Shown piece by piece: positions 1-8,455 of a DNA stretch of 64,000 nt. Below the pieces are notes generated by a model. It saw nothing but the letters and a program-made list of their open reading frames with translations, ran no database searches and was not told the origin of the DNA. Both the position numbers and the translations under genes were made by a program. Source of the DNA: Sphingomonas sp. SORGH_AS_0950 (GTDB lineage: Bacteria; Pseudomonadota; Alphaproteobacteria; Sphingomonadales; Sphingomonadaceae); assembly GCF_030818415.1 (NCBI RefSeq), contig NZ_JAUTAE010000001.1, forward strand, positions 3,436,001 through 3,500,000, read 5' to 3'. Each line of letters starts with the position of its first letter. The first letter of the stretch is position 1.

Positions 1-1
1 C

Positions 2-1378
2 GGCCCCGGCGGCTATGTCGCGGCGATCCGCGCGAGCCAGCTTGGCCTGAAGGTCGCGATCGTCGAGCGCGAGCGGCTGGGCGGCATCTGCCTCAACTGG
101 GGCTGCATCCCGACCAAGGCACTGCTGCGCTCGGCCGAGGTGTATCACTACATGACCCACGCCGCGCAATACGGCCTGTCGGTCGAAAAGCCCTCGTTCA
201 GCCTGGACAAGGTGGTCGATCGCAGCCGCAAGGTGGCGGGCCAGCTGAACGCGGGCGTCAAGGGCCTGATGAAGAAGAACAAGGTCGCGGTCCATGAGGG
301 CGTCGGTACGATCACCGCCAAGGGCGAGCTGTCGGTCGCCCAGGGCGACAAGACCACCGAACTGACCGCCAAGCACATCATCGTCGCCACCGGGGCGCGT
401 GCCCGCGACCTGCCCTTCGCCAAGGCGGATGGCGAGCGCATCTGGACCTATCGCCATGCGATGGTGCCGCCCGCCATGCCGACCAAGCTGCTGGTCATCG
501 GATCGGGTGCGATCGGCGTCGAGTTCGCCAGCTTCTACAACGACATGGGCGCGGAAGTGACCATCGTCGAGATGCTCGACCGGATCATGCCGGTCGAGGA
601 CGCCGAAGTCAGCGAGTTCATGACCAAGCAGCTGACCAAGTTCGGCATGACCATCAAGACCAAGACCGGCCTGGAAAAGCTGGAGGCGACCACATCGGGC
701 GTGAAGGCCGCGATGAAGGGCCCCGACGGCAAGGTCGAGACCGCCGAGTTCAGCCATGCGATCGTCGCCATCGGCATCGTCCCCAACACCGAGAATATCG
801 GCCTGGAGAAGCTGGGCATCACCACCGATCGCGGTCACATCAAGACCGACGGCTATGGCCGCACCAATGTCGACGGCATCTGGGCGATCGGCGACGTGAC
901 GGGCGCGCCCTGGCTGGCGCACAAGGCGAGCCATGAGGGCGTGATCGCCGCCGAGGCCATCGCGCAGGCGCTGGGCAACAAGGACGTCCACCCGCACGCG
1001 ATGGACAAGGGCAACATCCCGGGCTGCACCTATTCGCGTCCGCAGGTCGCCAGCGTCGGCCTGACCGAAGCGAAGGCCAAGGAAGCCGGTTACGAAGTGA
1101 AGGTCGGCAAGTTCCCCTTTATCGGCAACGGCAAGGCGATCGCGCTGGGCGAGGCCGAGGGTTTCGTGAAGACCGTGTTCGACGCCAAGACCGGCGAGCT
1201 GCTGGGCGCGCACATGGTCGGCGCGGAAGTGACCGAGATGATCCAGGGCTATGTCGTCGCCCGCCAGCTGGAGACGACCGAAGCCGAGCTGATGGAAACG
1301 GTGTTCGCGCATCCGACCATCTCGGAATCGATGCACGAGTCGGTGCTGGCCGCCTATGGGCGCGCGCTGCACATCTGA
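2..1378 (+). CDS. lpdA: Dihydrolipoyl dehydrogenase (E3), 5' end cut off by the window
   Basis: FAD-dependent E3 enzyme that reoxidises dihydrolipoamide in 2-oxoacid dehydrogenase complexes. The reading frame is open from base 2, so the true start and the first glycines of the FAD-binding fold lie outside the window. The redox-active disulfide is visible as GGICLNWGCIPTKALL just before the first in-frame ATG. The NAD-binding GSGAIGVEFASF segment follows, then TNVDGIWAIGDV (FAD contact) and the C-terminal dimerisation domain with the catalytic histidine in FAHPTISESMHE. The match to the pyridine nucleotide-disulfide oxidoreductase family is complete over the visible part, and the CxxxxC spacing plus HPT motif favour E3 over glutathione or mercuric reductase. 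A strong hairpin terminator follows, so it is probably the last gene of its operon. Confidence 0.95.
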   Translation, partial: GPGGYVAAIRASQLGLKVAIVERERLGGICLNWGCIPTKALLRSAEVYHYMTHAAQYGLSVEKPSFSLDKVVDRSRKVAGQLNAGVKGLMKKNKVAVHEGVGTITAKGELSVAQGDKTTELTAKHIIVATGARARDLPFAKADGERIWTYRHAMVPPAMPTKLLVIGSGAIGVEFASFYNDMGAEVTIVEMLDRIMPVEDAEVSEFMTKQLTKFGMTIKTKTGLEKLEATTSGVKAAMKGPDGKVETAEFSHAIVAIGIVPNTENIGLEKLGITTDRGHIKTDGYGRTNVDGIWAIGDVTGAPWLAHKASHEGVIAAEAIAQALGNKDVHPHAMDKGNIPGCTYSRPQVASVGLTEAKAKEAGYEVKVGKFPFIGNGKAIALGEAEGFVKTVFDAKTGELLGAHMVGAEVTEMIQGYVVARQLETTEAELMETVFAHPTISESMHESVLAAYGRALHI

Positions 1379-1403
1379 TTTTTACGGATCGGATTACGGG
1401 TGA

Positions 1404-1432
1404 GGGGCTCGCTGCGGCGGGCCCCTTTTTTA
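1404..1432 (+). terminator. Rho-independent terminator after lpdA
   Basis: A 9-bp GC-rich stem (GGGGCTCGC pairing with GCGGGCCCC, one G-T pair) with a TGCG loop is followed by seven T residues, 26 bases after the lpdA stop codon. Confidence 0.85.
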
Positions 1433-1445
1433 TTGGGGGATGCCC

Positions 1446-1534
1446 GTGGCCTTCGACTTCGCTCAGGCTGAACGGAGCGAGGGAATGATGCCGCTCCCCA
1501 ACCCCCGTTCAGCCTGAGCGAAGTCGAAGGCCAC
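1446..1534. repeat. Palindromic intergenic repeat, family A, copy 1
   Basis: Two perfectly complementary 30-base arms (1446-1475 and 1505-1534) share the core CCTTCGACTTCGCTCAGG and are separated by a 29-base spacer. The same arms recur at 4035-4156 and 43412-43501, once as a single degenerate arm near 57752, and as a diverged pair at 60472-60560. No ORF is associated with it. Confidence 0.9.
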
Positions 1535-1543
1535 GCCCAACCC

Positions 1544-2088
1544 TCACCCCAATCCGGCGAGCACGGCCTCGCTGTCGCGCAATTCGGCGAAATCCGCCGC
1601 CAGCAACCCCATGGTGACATCGAAGATCGCCTCCGCCTCCAGCCCGGCGGAGGGCAGGTCGAAGCCCAGCACCGCATCCGGCACCACCGTCACCGCAAAG
1701 CCCAGATCGGAGGCCGCACGCGCCGTCGAATTGACGCAGAACCCCGCCACCGCCCCGACGATGTGGAGATGCGACAACCCCTGTTCGTGCAGATGCGCCG
1801 CCAGCGGCGTCGTGGCGAAGGCGGAGGAACTGCGCTTCACGAAGATCGCCTCACCGGGCCGCTCTACCGCACAGGCCATTGGCGGATAGCCCGGCGCGTC
1901 GGGGTGCAGCGGCGAGGTCGGGTCGGCTTCGGCATGGCGGATATGGATGACCGGCCGCCCGGCCCCGCGAAACGCCTCGGCCAGCGCCTCGATCCTGGCG
2001 GGGGCATCCCCGTTGACGTGCGGACCCCGGCCTCGATCCGGTCGTGCATCGCCTGTTGCATGTCGATGATCACCAAGGCGCTGGTCAT
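1544..2088 (-). pseudogene. Isochorismatase-like cysteine hydrolase, frameshifted
   Basis: Read leftward, an ATG at 2088 opens a product starting MTSALVIIDMQQAMHDRIEA, the usual N-terminus of isochorismatase-fold hydrolases with the catalytic Asp in IIDMQ. The frame is lost near 2018-2030. One base to the side it continues NGDAPARIEALAEAF and runs to the stop at 1544. The catalytic Lys (FVKRSSSAF) and nucleophilic Cys (GAVAGFCVNSTARAA) are both present, so the whole Asp-Lys-Cys triad survives across the two frames. The combined length of about 181 residues is normal for the family. Restoring one base near the CCGCAC run would give a full protein. It is either a recent single-base pseudogene or a sequencing error; the intact remainder favours one of these two over long-standing decay. 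The exact substrate is unknown. Confidence 0.75.
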
Positions 2089-2253
2089 ACCCACTCGCTC
2101 CCCCATCTTCGCTGCACTGTCCCTAATCCACGCGGGGGGCCGGGCAAAGGCGATGGCCGATCGGCCTATCCGGGCCATCCTGCCGCATTCCGCTTGCGAA
2201 ACGGATGGTTTTGGCCGCATCGGTCGCATCCGCAACAGTTCGACCGGCGAGCC

Positions 2254-3636
2254 ATGACCCGAGCCCTTTCCCACCGCCTGCGCATCGCCATCGCGGCGCT
2301 GATCCTGTTCGGGCTGAGCCTGCTGATCTTCGCGCCGGGCTATGTCGAATATGACAGTGTGGGCCAATATGCGCAGGCGCTGACCGGGACATATGACGAC
2401 TGGCACCCGCCGATCATGGCGCGGCTCTGGTCGCTGTTTCCGGGACAGGGGGCGCGGCCGATGCTGGTCCTGCAACTGGCGACATGGTGGCTGGGGCTGG
2501 GGTGCATCGCGGCGGCGATCGTCGACCGGCGGCCGCGCGCGGCGCTGGGCGTGCTGGCGGTCGGACTGGTGCCGCCCTGGCTGGGCTGGCAGGTGGCGAT
2601 CCTGAAGGACGCGCAGATGACCGGTGCGGCGCTGGCGGCGGTCGGCATCCTCGGCTGGTGGCGATTGCGCGGGCAGCGTGTTCCCGGATGGGGCTGGGCG
2701 GCGGCGGGCATGCTGCTCGCCTATGCGGCGCTGGTCCGGGCCAATGCGATCTTCGCCATCGCTCCGCTGGTCGCCTTGCTCGTCGCCGATCGCTGGGGCC
2801 GCCGGATCGCGATCACCGTCGCGCTGACGCTGGCGACGCTGGCGGTCGCGCCGCTCGTCAATCACAAGCTCTTCGGCGCGAAGCCCAGCGGCGTCGCGCG
2901 ATCGCAGGCGCTGTACGATCTGGCCGGAATCGCCGTGCGGGTGCCCTATGACGTGCGGCTGGGTTTCTCTCCGCAGGAAGTCGCCGAAATCCGCGCCAAG
3001 GGGTGCGTGAAGCCGTTCTTCTGGGACCCGCTGGGCGAGCCCGCGCGGTGCGGCACCCGGTTGCAGCGGTTCGAGACGATCCCGCCTTCGCGTCTCTACG
3101 CCCGGCTCGCCCCCGCCATGCTGCATCATCCGCTCGCCTATGCGGCGCAGCGGCTGGCGCATGTCAATTCGACCTGGCGTCTGTGGGTGCCGCCGCGCTG
3201 GCCCAATGCCGTGCCGCCCCAGGGCAGCGAGCCGAACGACTATGGCCTGGGCCATCCGGGGCCCGTCGCGCTGACGTGGCAGCGCATGGCGAGCCCCTGG
3301 GTCGACGCGCCGGTCATGTGGCCGATCGTCTGGATCATCCTGGCGGCGGGCGGCCTGGCGGTGACGCGGGGGAGCGGGCTGGCGGGGGCGTTGTTCGGAT
3401 CGGCGCTGGGGCTGGAGGCCAGCTTCCTGGTCATCAGCGTCGCCTCGGATTTCCGCTATCACCTGTGGCCGGTCATGGCCTGCGCGCTCGGGCTGATCCT
3501 GGCCAAGCCGTGGCAGGGCGACCGGCGCATCGTCCGCGCGACGCTGGCGGCGTTGGTCGCGGTGCTGCTGCTCGGCGGCATCGCACGCGCGACCATGGCC
3601 GTGCCGCCGCAAAGCTATCAGGGCATGCTGGTCTGA
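2254..3636 (+). CDS. Polytopic inner-membrane protein, GT-C glycosyltransferase-like
   Basis: A 460-residue protein with about ten hydrophobic segments. The first loop carries GYVEYDSVGQYAQALTGTYD followed by DWHPPIMARLW. An acidic first periplasmic loop with a D-W-H-P-P motif resembles GT-C fold membrane transferases of the DUF6020/ArnT/Dpm-dependent type, which use polyprenyl-phosphate sugars. This is a resemblance by motif and topology only; no function is proven. The ATG at 2254 was chosen because it gives a clean positively charged N-terminus before the first membrane span; the frame is open further upstream, but that part lacks membrane character and overlaps the promoter of the divergent isochorismatase-like gene. 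The next gene begins 46 bases downstream. Confidence 0.7.
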   Translation: MTRALSHRLRIAIAALILFGLSLLIFAPGYVEYDSVGQYAQALTGTYDDWHPPIMARLWSLFPGQGARPMLVLQLATWWLGLGCIAAAIVDRRPRAALGVLAVGLVPPWLGWQVAILKDAQMTGAALAAVGILGWWRLRGQRVPGWGWAAAGMLLAYAALVRANAIFAIAPLVALLVADRWGRRIAITVALTLATLAVAPLVNHKLFGAKPSGVARSQALYDLAGIAVRVPYDVRLGFSPQEVAEIRAKGCVKPFFWDPLGEPARCGTRLQRFETIPPSRLYARLAPAMLHHPLAYAAQRLAHVNSTWRLWVPPRWPNAVPPQGSEPNDYGLGHPGPVALTWQRMASPWVDAPVMWPIVWIILAAGGLAVTRGSGLAGALFGSALGLEASFLVISVASDFRYHLWPVMACALGLILAKPWQGDRRIVRATLAALVAVLLLGGIARATMAVPPQSYQGMLV

Positions 3637-3682
3637 ACCCGAAATCCGGTCGGCGGCGTTACCCCGCCGAAAGGAGCCGCAA

Positions 3683-4021
3683 ATGGCCGACGACCACGAC
3701 CAGATCTATGCCGACTTCAAGGAGGCCGTGAACATGGCCCCCGCCGAACTCGAGAAATTCCTCGACAGTGACGAGTCGAAGGAGGTCGGGCAGAAGAAGG
3801 ACGGCGCCGACGAAAGCGTGGGGCATGAATCGGGCGGCAAGATCGTCGCGATCAAGCGCAAGAAGAAGGCCGATCTGACCGACGACGACTATGCGCATAT
3901 GAAGAAGGTCATCGGCTATGTGCACCGGCATCTGAAGCAGGGCGGCCCCGACAAGGATGTCGAGCATTCGCCATGGCGCTATTCGCTGATGAACTGGGGG
4001 CATGACCCGCTGAAGGATTGA
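3683..4021 (+). CDS. DUF3140 family protein
   Basis: A 112-residue charged, soluble protein that fits the DUF3140 family along its whole length: the VNMAPAELEKFLDSDESKEV segment, VGHESGGKIV, then DDDYAHMKKVIGYVHRHLKQ and the closing WRYSLMNWGHDPLKD. The family is widespread in bacteria, sometimes labelled DNA-binding without direct proof; I assign no activity. An AAAGGAG ribosome-binding site lies 5-6 bases before the ATG. No signal peptide or membrane segment is present. Confidence 0.85.
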   Translation: MADDHDQIYADFKEAVNMAPAELEKFLDSDESKEVGQKKDGADESVGHESGGKIVAIKRKKKADLTDDDYAHMKKVIGYVHRHLKQGGPDKDVEHSPWRYSLMNWGHDPLKD

Positions 4022-4034
4022 GATGCCCGGAACG

Positions 4035-4156
4035 CCGTTCAGCCTGAGCGAAGTCGAAGGCCACGCCTCGTCCTCACCCCACGCCTTCGCCGGGGTGGTG
4101 GATGGAGTGGGAGCGACCGGATTCCCTTGGCCTTCGACTTCGCTCAGGCTGAACGG
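4035..4156. repeat. Palindromic intergenic repeat, family A, copy 2 (arms in reversed order)
   Basis: Arms at 4035-4064 (CCGTTCAGCCTGAGCG...) and 4127-4156 (ending GCTCAGGCTGAACGG) are reverse complements, with a spacer of about 62 bases. Compared with copy 1 the arm order is swapped. It sits between the convergent DUF3140 and acyl-AMP ligase genes. Confidence 0.85.
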
Positions 4157-4193
4157 GGGGATGGGGATACCGGCTCCAAGGTGATAGAGATGG

Positions 4194-4225
4194 AAAAAGG
4201 GCCCGGTCTTTCGACCGAGCCCTTC
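4194..4225 (-). terminator. Terminator of the acyl-AMP ligase gene
   Basis: Read leftward, GGGCTCGGTC pairs with GACCGGGCCC around a GAAA loop and is followed by TTTTTCC, about 20 bases after the ligase stop codon. Confidence 0.85.
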
Positions 4226-4244
4226 TTTGCCCCCGATGGGAAAA

Positions 4245-5999
4245 TCAGGCCGCGACGTCGTACGGCTTGATCTCGCCCGCCAGATACAGGTTGCGGGCCT
4301 TGGCGCGGCTCAGCTTGCCCGAGCTGGTGCGGGGCAGGGTGCGCGGTGGGATCAGTTCGATGACGCAGTTCATGCCGGTCACCGCGCGCACGCGCTCGCG
4401 GATCTCGTCGCGCAGGCGGGCGCGCTCCTCGTCGTCCGAGCTGCGGCACTGGACCAGCACGGCGGGGGTTTCCTCGCCGCCGGGCGTCGTGATGGCGAAG
4501 GCGGCGATGTCGCCCGCCTTGAAGCCCGGCAGCTGCTCGACCGCCCATTCGATATCCTGCGGCCAGTGGTTGCGGCCGTTGACGATGATCATGTCCTTGG
4601 CGCGGCCGACGATGTAGATATAGCCCTTGGACATATAGCCCATGTCGCCGGTGTCGAGCCAGCCATCGACCATGCAGGCTTCGGTCGCGGCCTGGTCGCG
4701 GAAATATCCGACCATGACCGACGGTCCCTTGCACCACACCTTGCCGATCGCCCCGTCGGGCAGCGGCGTGCCGTCCTCCTCGCGGATTTCGATCACCATG
4801 TCGCGCGCGGGCTTGCCGCAATTGACGATGGCACGGAAACGCTGCGGCCGGTCGGTGCCGCGTGCGCCGCCCGACAGCTGGGTTTCCTCGACCAGTTCGA
4901 CGCGGATGCCTTCGCCCGGCGGCATGATCGACACCGCCAGCGTCGCCTCGGCCAGACCATAGGAGGGCAGGAAGGCGGTCGCCTGGAAGCCCGCATCGGC
5001 AAAGGCGTCGACGAAGGACTGCATGACGTCGGGGCGGATCATGTCCGCGCCATTGCCCGCGATCCGCCAGCGCGACAGGTCGAAACGGTCCGACGCCTTG
5101 GTCTGCGATGAGATGCGGCGCGCGCAGATGTCATAGCCGAAGGTCGGCGAATAGCTGACCGAGGTGCCCGGATTGCGGCTGATCATGTCGAGCCACGCCA
5201 GCGGGCGACGCGCGAAATCCTCAGTCTTCAGGTAATCGGTCGACACCTGGTTGGCGACCGGCGACAGGAAGCAGCCGACCAGGCCCATGTCGTGATACCA
5301 GGGCAGCCACGAGACGCAGCGGTCGCTCTCCTGGATCTTCATGCCATGGCTGTGCGCCGCCAGATTGTTGAGCAGCGCATGGTGGGTGATCGCCACGCCA
5401 TGCGGAAAGCGGGTCGAGCCGCTGGAATATTGCAGATAGGCGATCGCCTGCGGATCGGCCTTCGGCATCTCCGTCTCGGGCGCCGCGCGCTGGGCGAAGC
5501 TGTCCCAGTCGATGCCCTCGCACCCGGCTGCCTCGGCCGCCGCGCCCGCCATCTGGGCAAGCTCGGGCGGGAAGATCAGCATCTTGGGGTCGCAGCTGGC
5601 GAGCTGGACGCGCAGCTGCTCGATATAGCTGTCGCGCCCGCCGAACGAAGTCGGCAGCGGCAGCGGCACCGGCCAGGCGCCCGCATAGATCACGCCGAAG
5701 AAAAGGGCGGCGAATTCCGGGCCCGTCTCGGCGACCAGCGCGATGCGATCCTCGGGGCGGATGCCGCTGGCGATCAGCCGGCGGGCGCACGCCAGCGCGT
5801 CGTCGCGCAGCTCGGAGAAGGGATAGGGACGGGTCAGGACCCCGCGCGCATCGTGGAAGTTCAGACCGCGCGAGCCCGAGGCGGCATAGTCCAGCGCCTC
5901 GCCCAGCGTGTCGAAGTCGGCGAAGCGGCGCGGCAGCGCATCTTCGGTCGGCGTCGCGATGATGGCGCGCGCGTCGTCCTGATGGTGCTCGATCGTCAT
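4245..5999 (-). CDS. Fatty acyl-AMP ligase (FAAL-type adenylate-forming enzyme)
   Basis: A 584-residue ANL-superfamily enzyme expected to activate a fatty acid as acyl-adenylate and pass it to a carrier protein. Motifs in order: IAYLQYSSGSTRFPHG (A3, about residue 167), WLPWYHDMGLVG, PSYGLAEATLAVS (A5), WLDTGDMGYMSKGYIYIVGR (A7/A8 region), NGRNHWPQDIEWAVEQLPG and LPRTSSGKLSRAKAR (A10 with the catalytic Lys). The NHWPQDIE stretch and the WYHDMGLVG loop are typical of FAALs rather than acyl-CoA ligases. No polyketide or peptide synthetase gene is nearby, so it stands alone with its own terminator. It could feed an acyl carrier protein in lipid synthesis (compare the sphingolipid genes at the other end of the window), but that link is speculative. 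It is divergent from recX. Confidence 0.88.
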   Translation of the reverse strand: MTIEHHQDDARAIIATPTEDALPRRFADFDTLGEALDYAASGSRGLNFHDARGVLTRPYPFSELRDDALACARRLIASGIRPEDRIALVAETGPEFAALFFGVIYAGAWPVPLPLPTSFGGRDSYIEQLRVQLASCDPKMLIFPPELAQMAGAAAEAAGCEGIDWDSFAQRAAPETEMPKADPQAIAYLQYSSGSTRFPHGVAITHHALLNNLAAHSHGMKIQESDRCVSWLPWYHDMGLVGCFLSPVANQVSTDYLKTEDFARRPLAWLDMISRNPGTSVSYSPTFGYDICARRISSQTKASDRFDLSRWRIAGNGADMIRPDVMQSFVDAFADAGFQATAFLPSYGLAEATLAVSIMPPGEGIRVELVEETQLSGGARGTDRPQRFRAIVNCGKPARDMVIEIREEDGTPLPDGAIGKVWCKGPSVMVGYFRDQAATEACMVDGWLDTGDMGYMSKGYIYIVGRAKDMIIVNGRNHWPQDIEWAVEQLPGFKAGDIAAFAITTPGGEETPAVLVQCRSSDDEERARLRDEIRERVRAVTGMNCVIELIPPRTLPRTSSGKLSRAKARNLYLAGEIKPYDVAA

Positions 6000-6131
6000 G
6001 GCCTTGCCTTCGTTCCTTATGCTCTTGCGTCGTCCGGGCCGCGGGGCCGCGGAGACGAGTATGATTCTTTCGCCGGATGGACGGCGGCTTCCCGCGTTCT
6101 AATTCCAGTGTCAGTGTGGCACAAACAAGGC

Positions 6132-6662
6132 GTGTCTGCCGATCGTCGCCCGCCAAAGCCCCTTGATCCCAAATTGCTGGAGCAGATCGCGCTGCGCTAT
6201 GTCGAGCGTTTCGCGACGACCGAGGGCAAGCTGGTCGAATATCTGACCCGCAAGCTGCGCGAACGCGGCTGGGCGGGGGAGGATGCGCCCGATCCGCGCG
6301 GGCTGGCCGCCAGGATGGTCGAGCTGCGCTATATCGACGACCGCGCCTATGCCGAAATGAAGGCGGCGTCGCTGGCGCGCCGGGGGCTGGGGGCGCGGCG
6401 GGTGCGGCAGGCGCTGCAGGCGGCGCGGGTCGGGCCCGAGGATCACGAGGCGATTGCCGGGCAGGTGGCGGAGGCGGCGCGCGACGCCGCGCTGGCCTTT
6501 GCCCGGCGGCGGCGAATCGGGCCTTTCGGTGACGGCGAGGCGGATCGCGCGCTTCGCGAGAAGCAGTTCGCGGCGATGCTGCGCGCCGGTCACGACATGG
6601 CATTGGCCCGGCAGATCGTGTCGGCGGCGCCCGGCGAGATGATCGACGACCGGGAATATTGA
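6132..6662 (+). CDS. recX: RecX family regulatory protein
   Basis: A 176-residue RecX homologue, a modulator that binds RecA filaments and limits recombination. The three-helix repeats are recognisable: ALRYVERFATTEGKLVEYL, ARMVELRYIDDRAYAEMKA, and ARRGLGARRVRQALQAARV. The start is uncertain: GTG at 6132 gives the compact N-terminus MSADRRPPKPLDPKLLEQIA; another in-frame GTG lies at 6114. The open frame continues far upstream into antisense of the acyl-AMP ligase gene, which is not coding in this direction. recA is not in the window. No LexA-type operator was recognised in the 130-base divergent spacer. Confidence 0.88.
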   Translation: MSADRRPPKPLDPKLLEQIALRYVERFATTEGKLVEYLTRKLRERGWAGEDAPDPRGLAARMVELRYIDDRAYAEMKAASLARRGLGARRVRQALQAARVGPEDHEAIAGQVAEAARDAALAFARRRRIGPFGDGEADRALREKQFAAMLRAGHDMALARQIVSAAPGEMIDDREY

Positions 6663-6791
6663 TCCAAATTCGGCAAATTTTCCTTCAAGCAAAGAATCTT
6701 GGCCGTTTCGTCCCACTCCGGACCAGCAAAAAGTGATCCGCCTCGCATTGCGGGTGCGAACAAAGATGCTAGCAATGCATCCAAGGGTGCG

Positions 6792-7358
6792 ATGATGCTG
6801 GATGAAACGCCAAATACAGGGGGCGGCATCGACGGCGAAGCGGCGGATGCGGCCGTAAGGCTGACGGGGGTCGTCAAGTGGTTCGATGTGACGCGCGGCT
6901 TCGGCTTCGCGGTCGCGGACGATCGGGCGTACGGGGATGTGCTGCTGCACTTCACCGTGCTTCAGCCGCATGCCCGGCGCAGCCTGCCCGAAGGCGCGCG
7001 GGTGGAGATGCTCGCGGTGGAGCGCGGGCGCGGCTATCAGGCGCGCGAGGTGTTGAGCATCGACCTGACCCATGCCGTGCCCGAAATGCCCAAGCGGCCC
7101 CGCTCGCCCGACAGGATCGATCCCGAGACGCTGGTCGATGCCGCGGGCGATCCCGAACTGGTCGCGGTCAAATGGTTCAACCGGCTGAAAGGCTATGGCT
7201 TTCTGCTGCGCGACCGCGACGGGGCGGATATCTTCGTGCATATGGAGACGCTGCGGCGCGGCGGCCTTATCACGGTCGAGCCGGGACAGCCGCTGGCCGC
7301 GCGGATCGTCGATGGGCCCAAGGGGCCGTTGGCGGTGGTGGTGACGGAAAGGATGTAA
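6792..7358 (+). CDS. Cold-shock protein with two cold-shock domains
   Basis: A 188-residue protein with two CspA-type OB-fold domains, an arrangement common in alphaproteobacteria. Domain 1 (about residues 24-85) begins TGVVKWFDVTRGFGFAV and has LLHFTVL where canonical proteins have FVHFSAI. Domain 2 (about 118-186) begins VAVKWFNRLKGYGFLL and keeps DIFVHMETL. The linker is acidic and proline-rich. Expected role: single-stranded nucleic acid binding, RNA chaperone or transcription antitermination. Two adjacent ATGs (6792, 6795) follow an AAGGG ribosome-binding site; the frame extends upstream to 6699 without protein-like sequence. The DUF192 gene starts 4 bases after its stop, suggesting one transcript. 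Confidence 0.88.
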   Translation: MMLDETPNTGGGIDGEAADAAVRLTGVVKWFDVTRGFGFAVADDRAYGDVLLHFTVLQPHARRSLPEGARVEMLAVERGRGYQAREVLSIDLTHAVPEMPKRPRSPDRIDPETLVDAAGDPELVAVKWFNRLKGYGFLLRDRDGADIFVHMETLRRGGLITVEPGQPLAARIVDGPKGPLAVVVTERM

Positions 7359-7361
7359 GGC

Positions 7362-7865
7362 GTGCGACAGCGGGCTATGGGGGCGGGGCGCGGCATGGCG
7401 CTCGCGCTGGGGTTGGCCGCGATCCAGCTGAGCGGCTGTTCGGGCTCAGAACAGGCCAAGACGGCGGATACCCAGCAGGCGCCGAAAGTGCCGGTGACCA
7501 TCACCACCGCATCGGGCAAGCAGCAGCTGCACGTCGAACAGGCCCGCACCGCCGCCGAGCAGCAGCAGGGGCTGATGTACCGCACCGACCTGAAGCGCGA
7601 TGACGGCATGTTGTTCGCGCCCTATCCGCCCGAGGGCGGCGGCCCGCGCGAGGCGAGTTTCTGGATGAAGAATACGCCGACCTCGCTCGACATCATCTTC
7701 ATTCGCGCCGACGGCACCATCGCGCGCATCGCGGAGAATACCACGCCCTTCTCGGAAACCCCCATCCCCTCGGACGAGCCGGTCGCGGCAGTACTGGAAC
7801 TGGTCGGCGGCCGCGCGGCCGAACTGGGCCTGTCGGAGGGCGATTCGGTGTCCTGGGCGAAATGA
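7362..7865 (+). CDS. DUF192 domain protein, predicted lipoprotein
   Basis: A 167-residue exported protein. After a short basic N-terminus a hydrophobic stretch ends in IQLSGC, a lipobox, so a lipid-anchored periplasmic protein is predicted. The rest is the DUF192 fold (about residues 45-165): EQQQGLMYRTDLKRDDGMLF, FWMKNTPTSLDIIFI, and the C-terminal VLELVGGRAAELGLSEGDSV. The function of the family is not established. The start is the GTG at 7362; an ATG at 7377 would shorten the basic region but keep the signal. It is probably co-transcribed with the cold-shock gene 3 bases upstream. Confidence 0.85.
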   Translation: MRQRAMGAGRGMALALGLAAIQLSGCSGSEQAKTADTQQAPKVPVTITTASGKQQLHVEQARTAAEQQQGLMYRTDLKRDDGMLFAPYPPEGGGPREASFWMKNTPTSLDIIFIRADGTIARIAENTTPFSETPIPSDEPVAAVLELVGGRAAELGLSEGDSVSWAK

Positions 7866-7904
7866 GGCCGTTCGGGGCGGGTAACCTCTGAACCACGCCA
7901 AGCC

Positions 7905-8001
7905 ACTCCCGAAGATGGGAGGGCAGGGGGCTCACCGAGCCAACCCCTTGCGGCGCTTCTCCCACCCCAAACCCCTCCCCCTGCCGGGCGAAGGGGCTTC
8001 A
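7905..8001. repeat. Degenerate intergenic palindromic repeat
   Basis: The stretch holds nested short inverted repeats (CTCCCGAAGATGGGAG; GGGGCTCACCGAGCC; the CCCCTCCCCCTGCC run with its complement GGCAGGGGG) and resembles the CTCCCC-rich repeat family seen at 26.7, 40.0 and 52.9 kb, but is more diverged. No ORF of note. Confidence 0.5.
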
Positions 8002-8062
8002 TGTGCCCCATGCATGCGGAACGCGGTTGAAGGGCGGCGACAGCCGGGCTACACGGCGCGTC

Positions 8063-8455
8063 ATGGGCATCAACCTCAACCCCTTCACCTGGTGGAACGG
8101 CGCCACCATCGGCACCTGGTTCGGTCTGCGCGGCAAGGCGCAGGTGGGCGAGGATGCCCACGGCAATGTCTATTATGAAGGCGGCAGCGACACCGCCGGA
8201 CGCCCGCGCCGCTGGGTGATCTACAAGGGCTCGAACGATGCCAGCCGGGTTCCGGCGGAATGGTTCAGCTGGCTGCATCATCAGATCGAGGATGTGCCCG
8301 ACCGCTCGCTGCCGCTGCGTCGCGCGTGGCAGAAGCCGACCCTGCCCAACCAGACCGGCACCGCCATGGCCTATCGCCCGGCCGGTGCGCTCGAAAAGGG
8401 TGGCCAGCGCGCCGCCGCGACGGGCGATTACGAAGCCTGGACGCCCGAGGGGTGA
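8063..8455 (+). CDS. NDUFA12-like NADH:ubiquinone oxidoreductase accessory protein
   Basis: A 130-residue homologue of the complex I accessory subunit NDUFA12 (B17.2), one of the supernumerary subunits shared by alphaproteobacteria and mitochondria. Typical features: NLNPFTWWNGATIGTWF near the N-terminus, VGEDAHGNVYYEG, RRWVIYKG, and VPAEWFSWLHHQIEDVPD. The ATG at 8063 is chosen because family members begin just before the first tryptophan-rich stretch; the in-frame extension to 8003 has no family similarity. The following DUF2155 gene begins on a GTG that overlaps this stop (GTGA), so the two are likely translationally coupled. This order (NDUFA12-like, DUF2155, aat) recurs in many alphaproteobacteria. 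Confidence 0.9.
   Translation: MGINLNPFTWWNGATIGTWFGLRGKAQVGEDAHGNVYYEGGSDTAGRPRRWVIYKGSNDASRVPAEWFSWLHHQIEDVPDRSLPLRRAWQKPTLPNQTGTAMAYRPAGALEKGGQRAAATGDYEAWTPEG

Noticed and set aside
1446..1534. Insertion sequence or transposon end
   Set aside because: The inverted arms enclose only 29 bases, no transposase is present, and the element recurs in intergenic positions like a REP element.
1864..3612. A 582-codon minus-strand frame across the membrane protein gene
   Set aside because: Only its last part (from 2088) resembles a protein, the N-terminus of the isochorismatase-like gene. The rest is Arg/Gln-rich antisense sequence.
3636..3663. EcfG promoter before the DUF3140 gene (TGAAC-N18-CGTT)
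   Set aside because: The -35 has a mismatch in the most conserved part and the spacer is too long.
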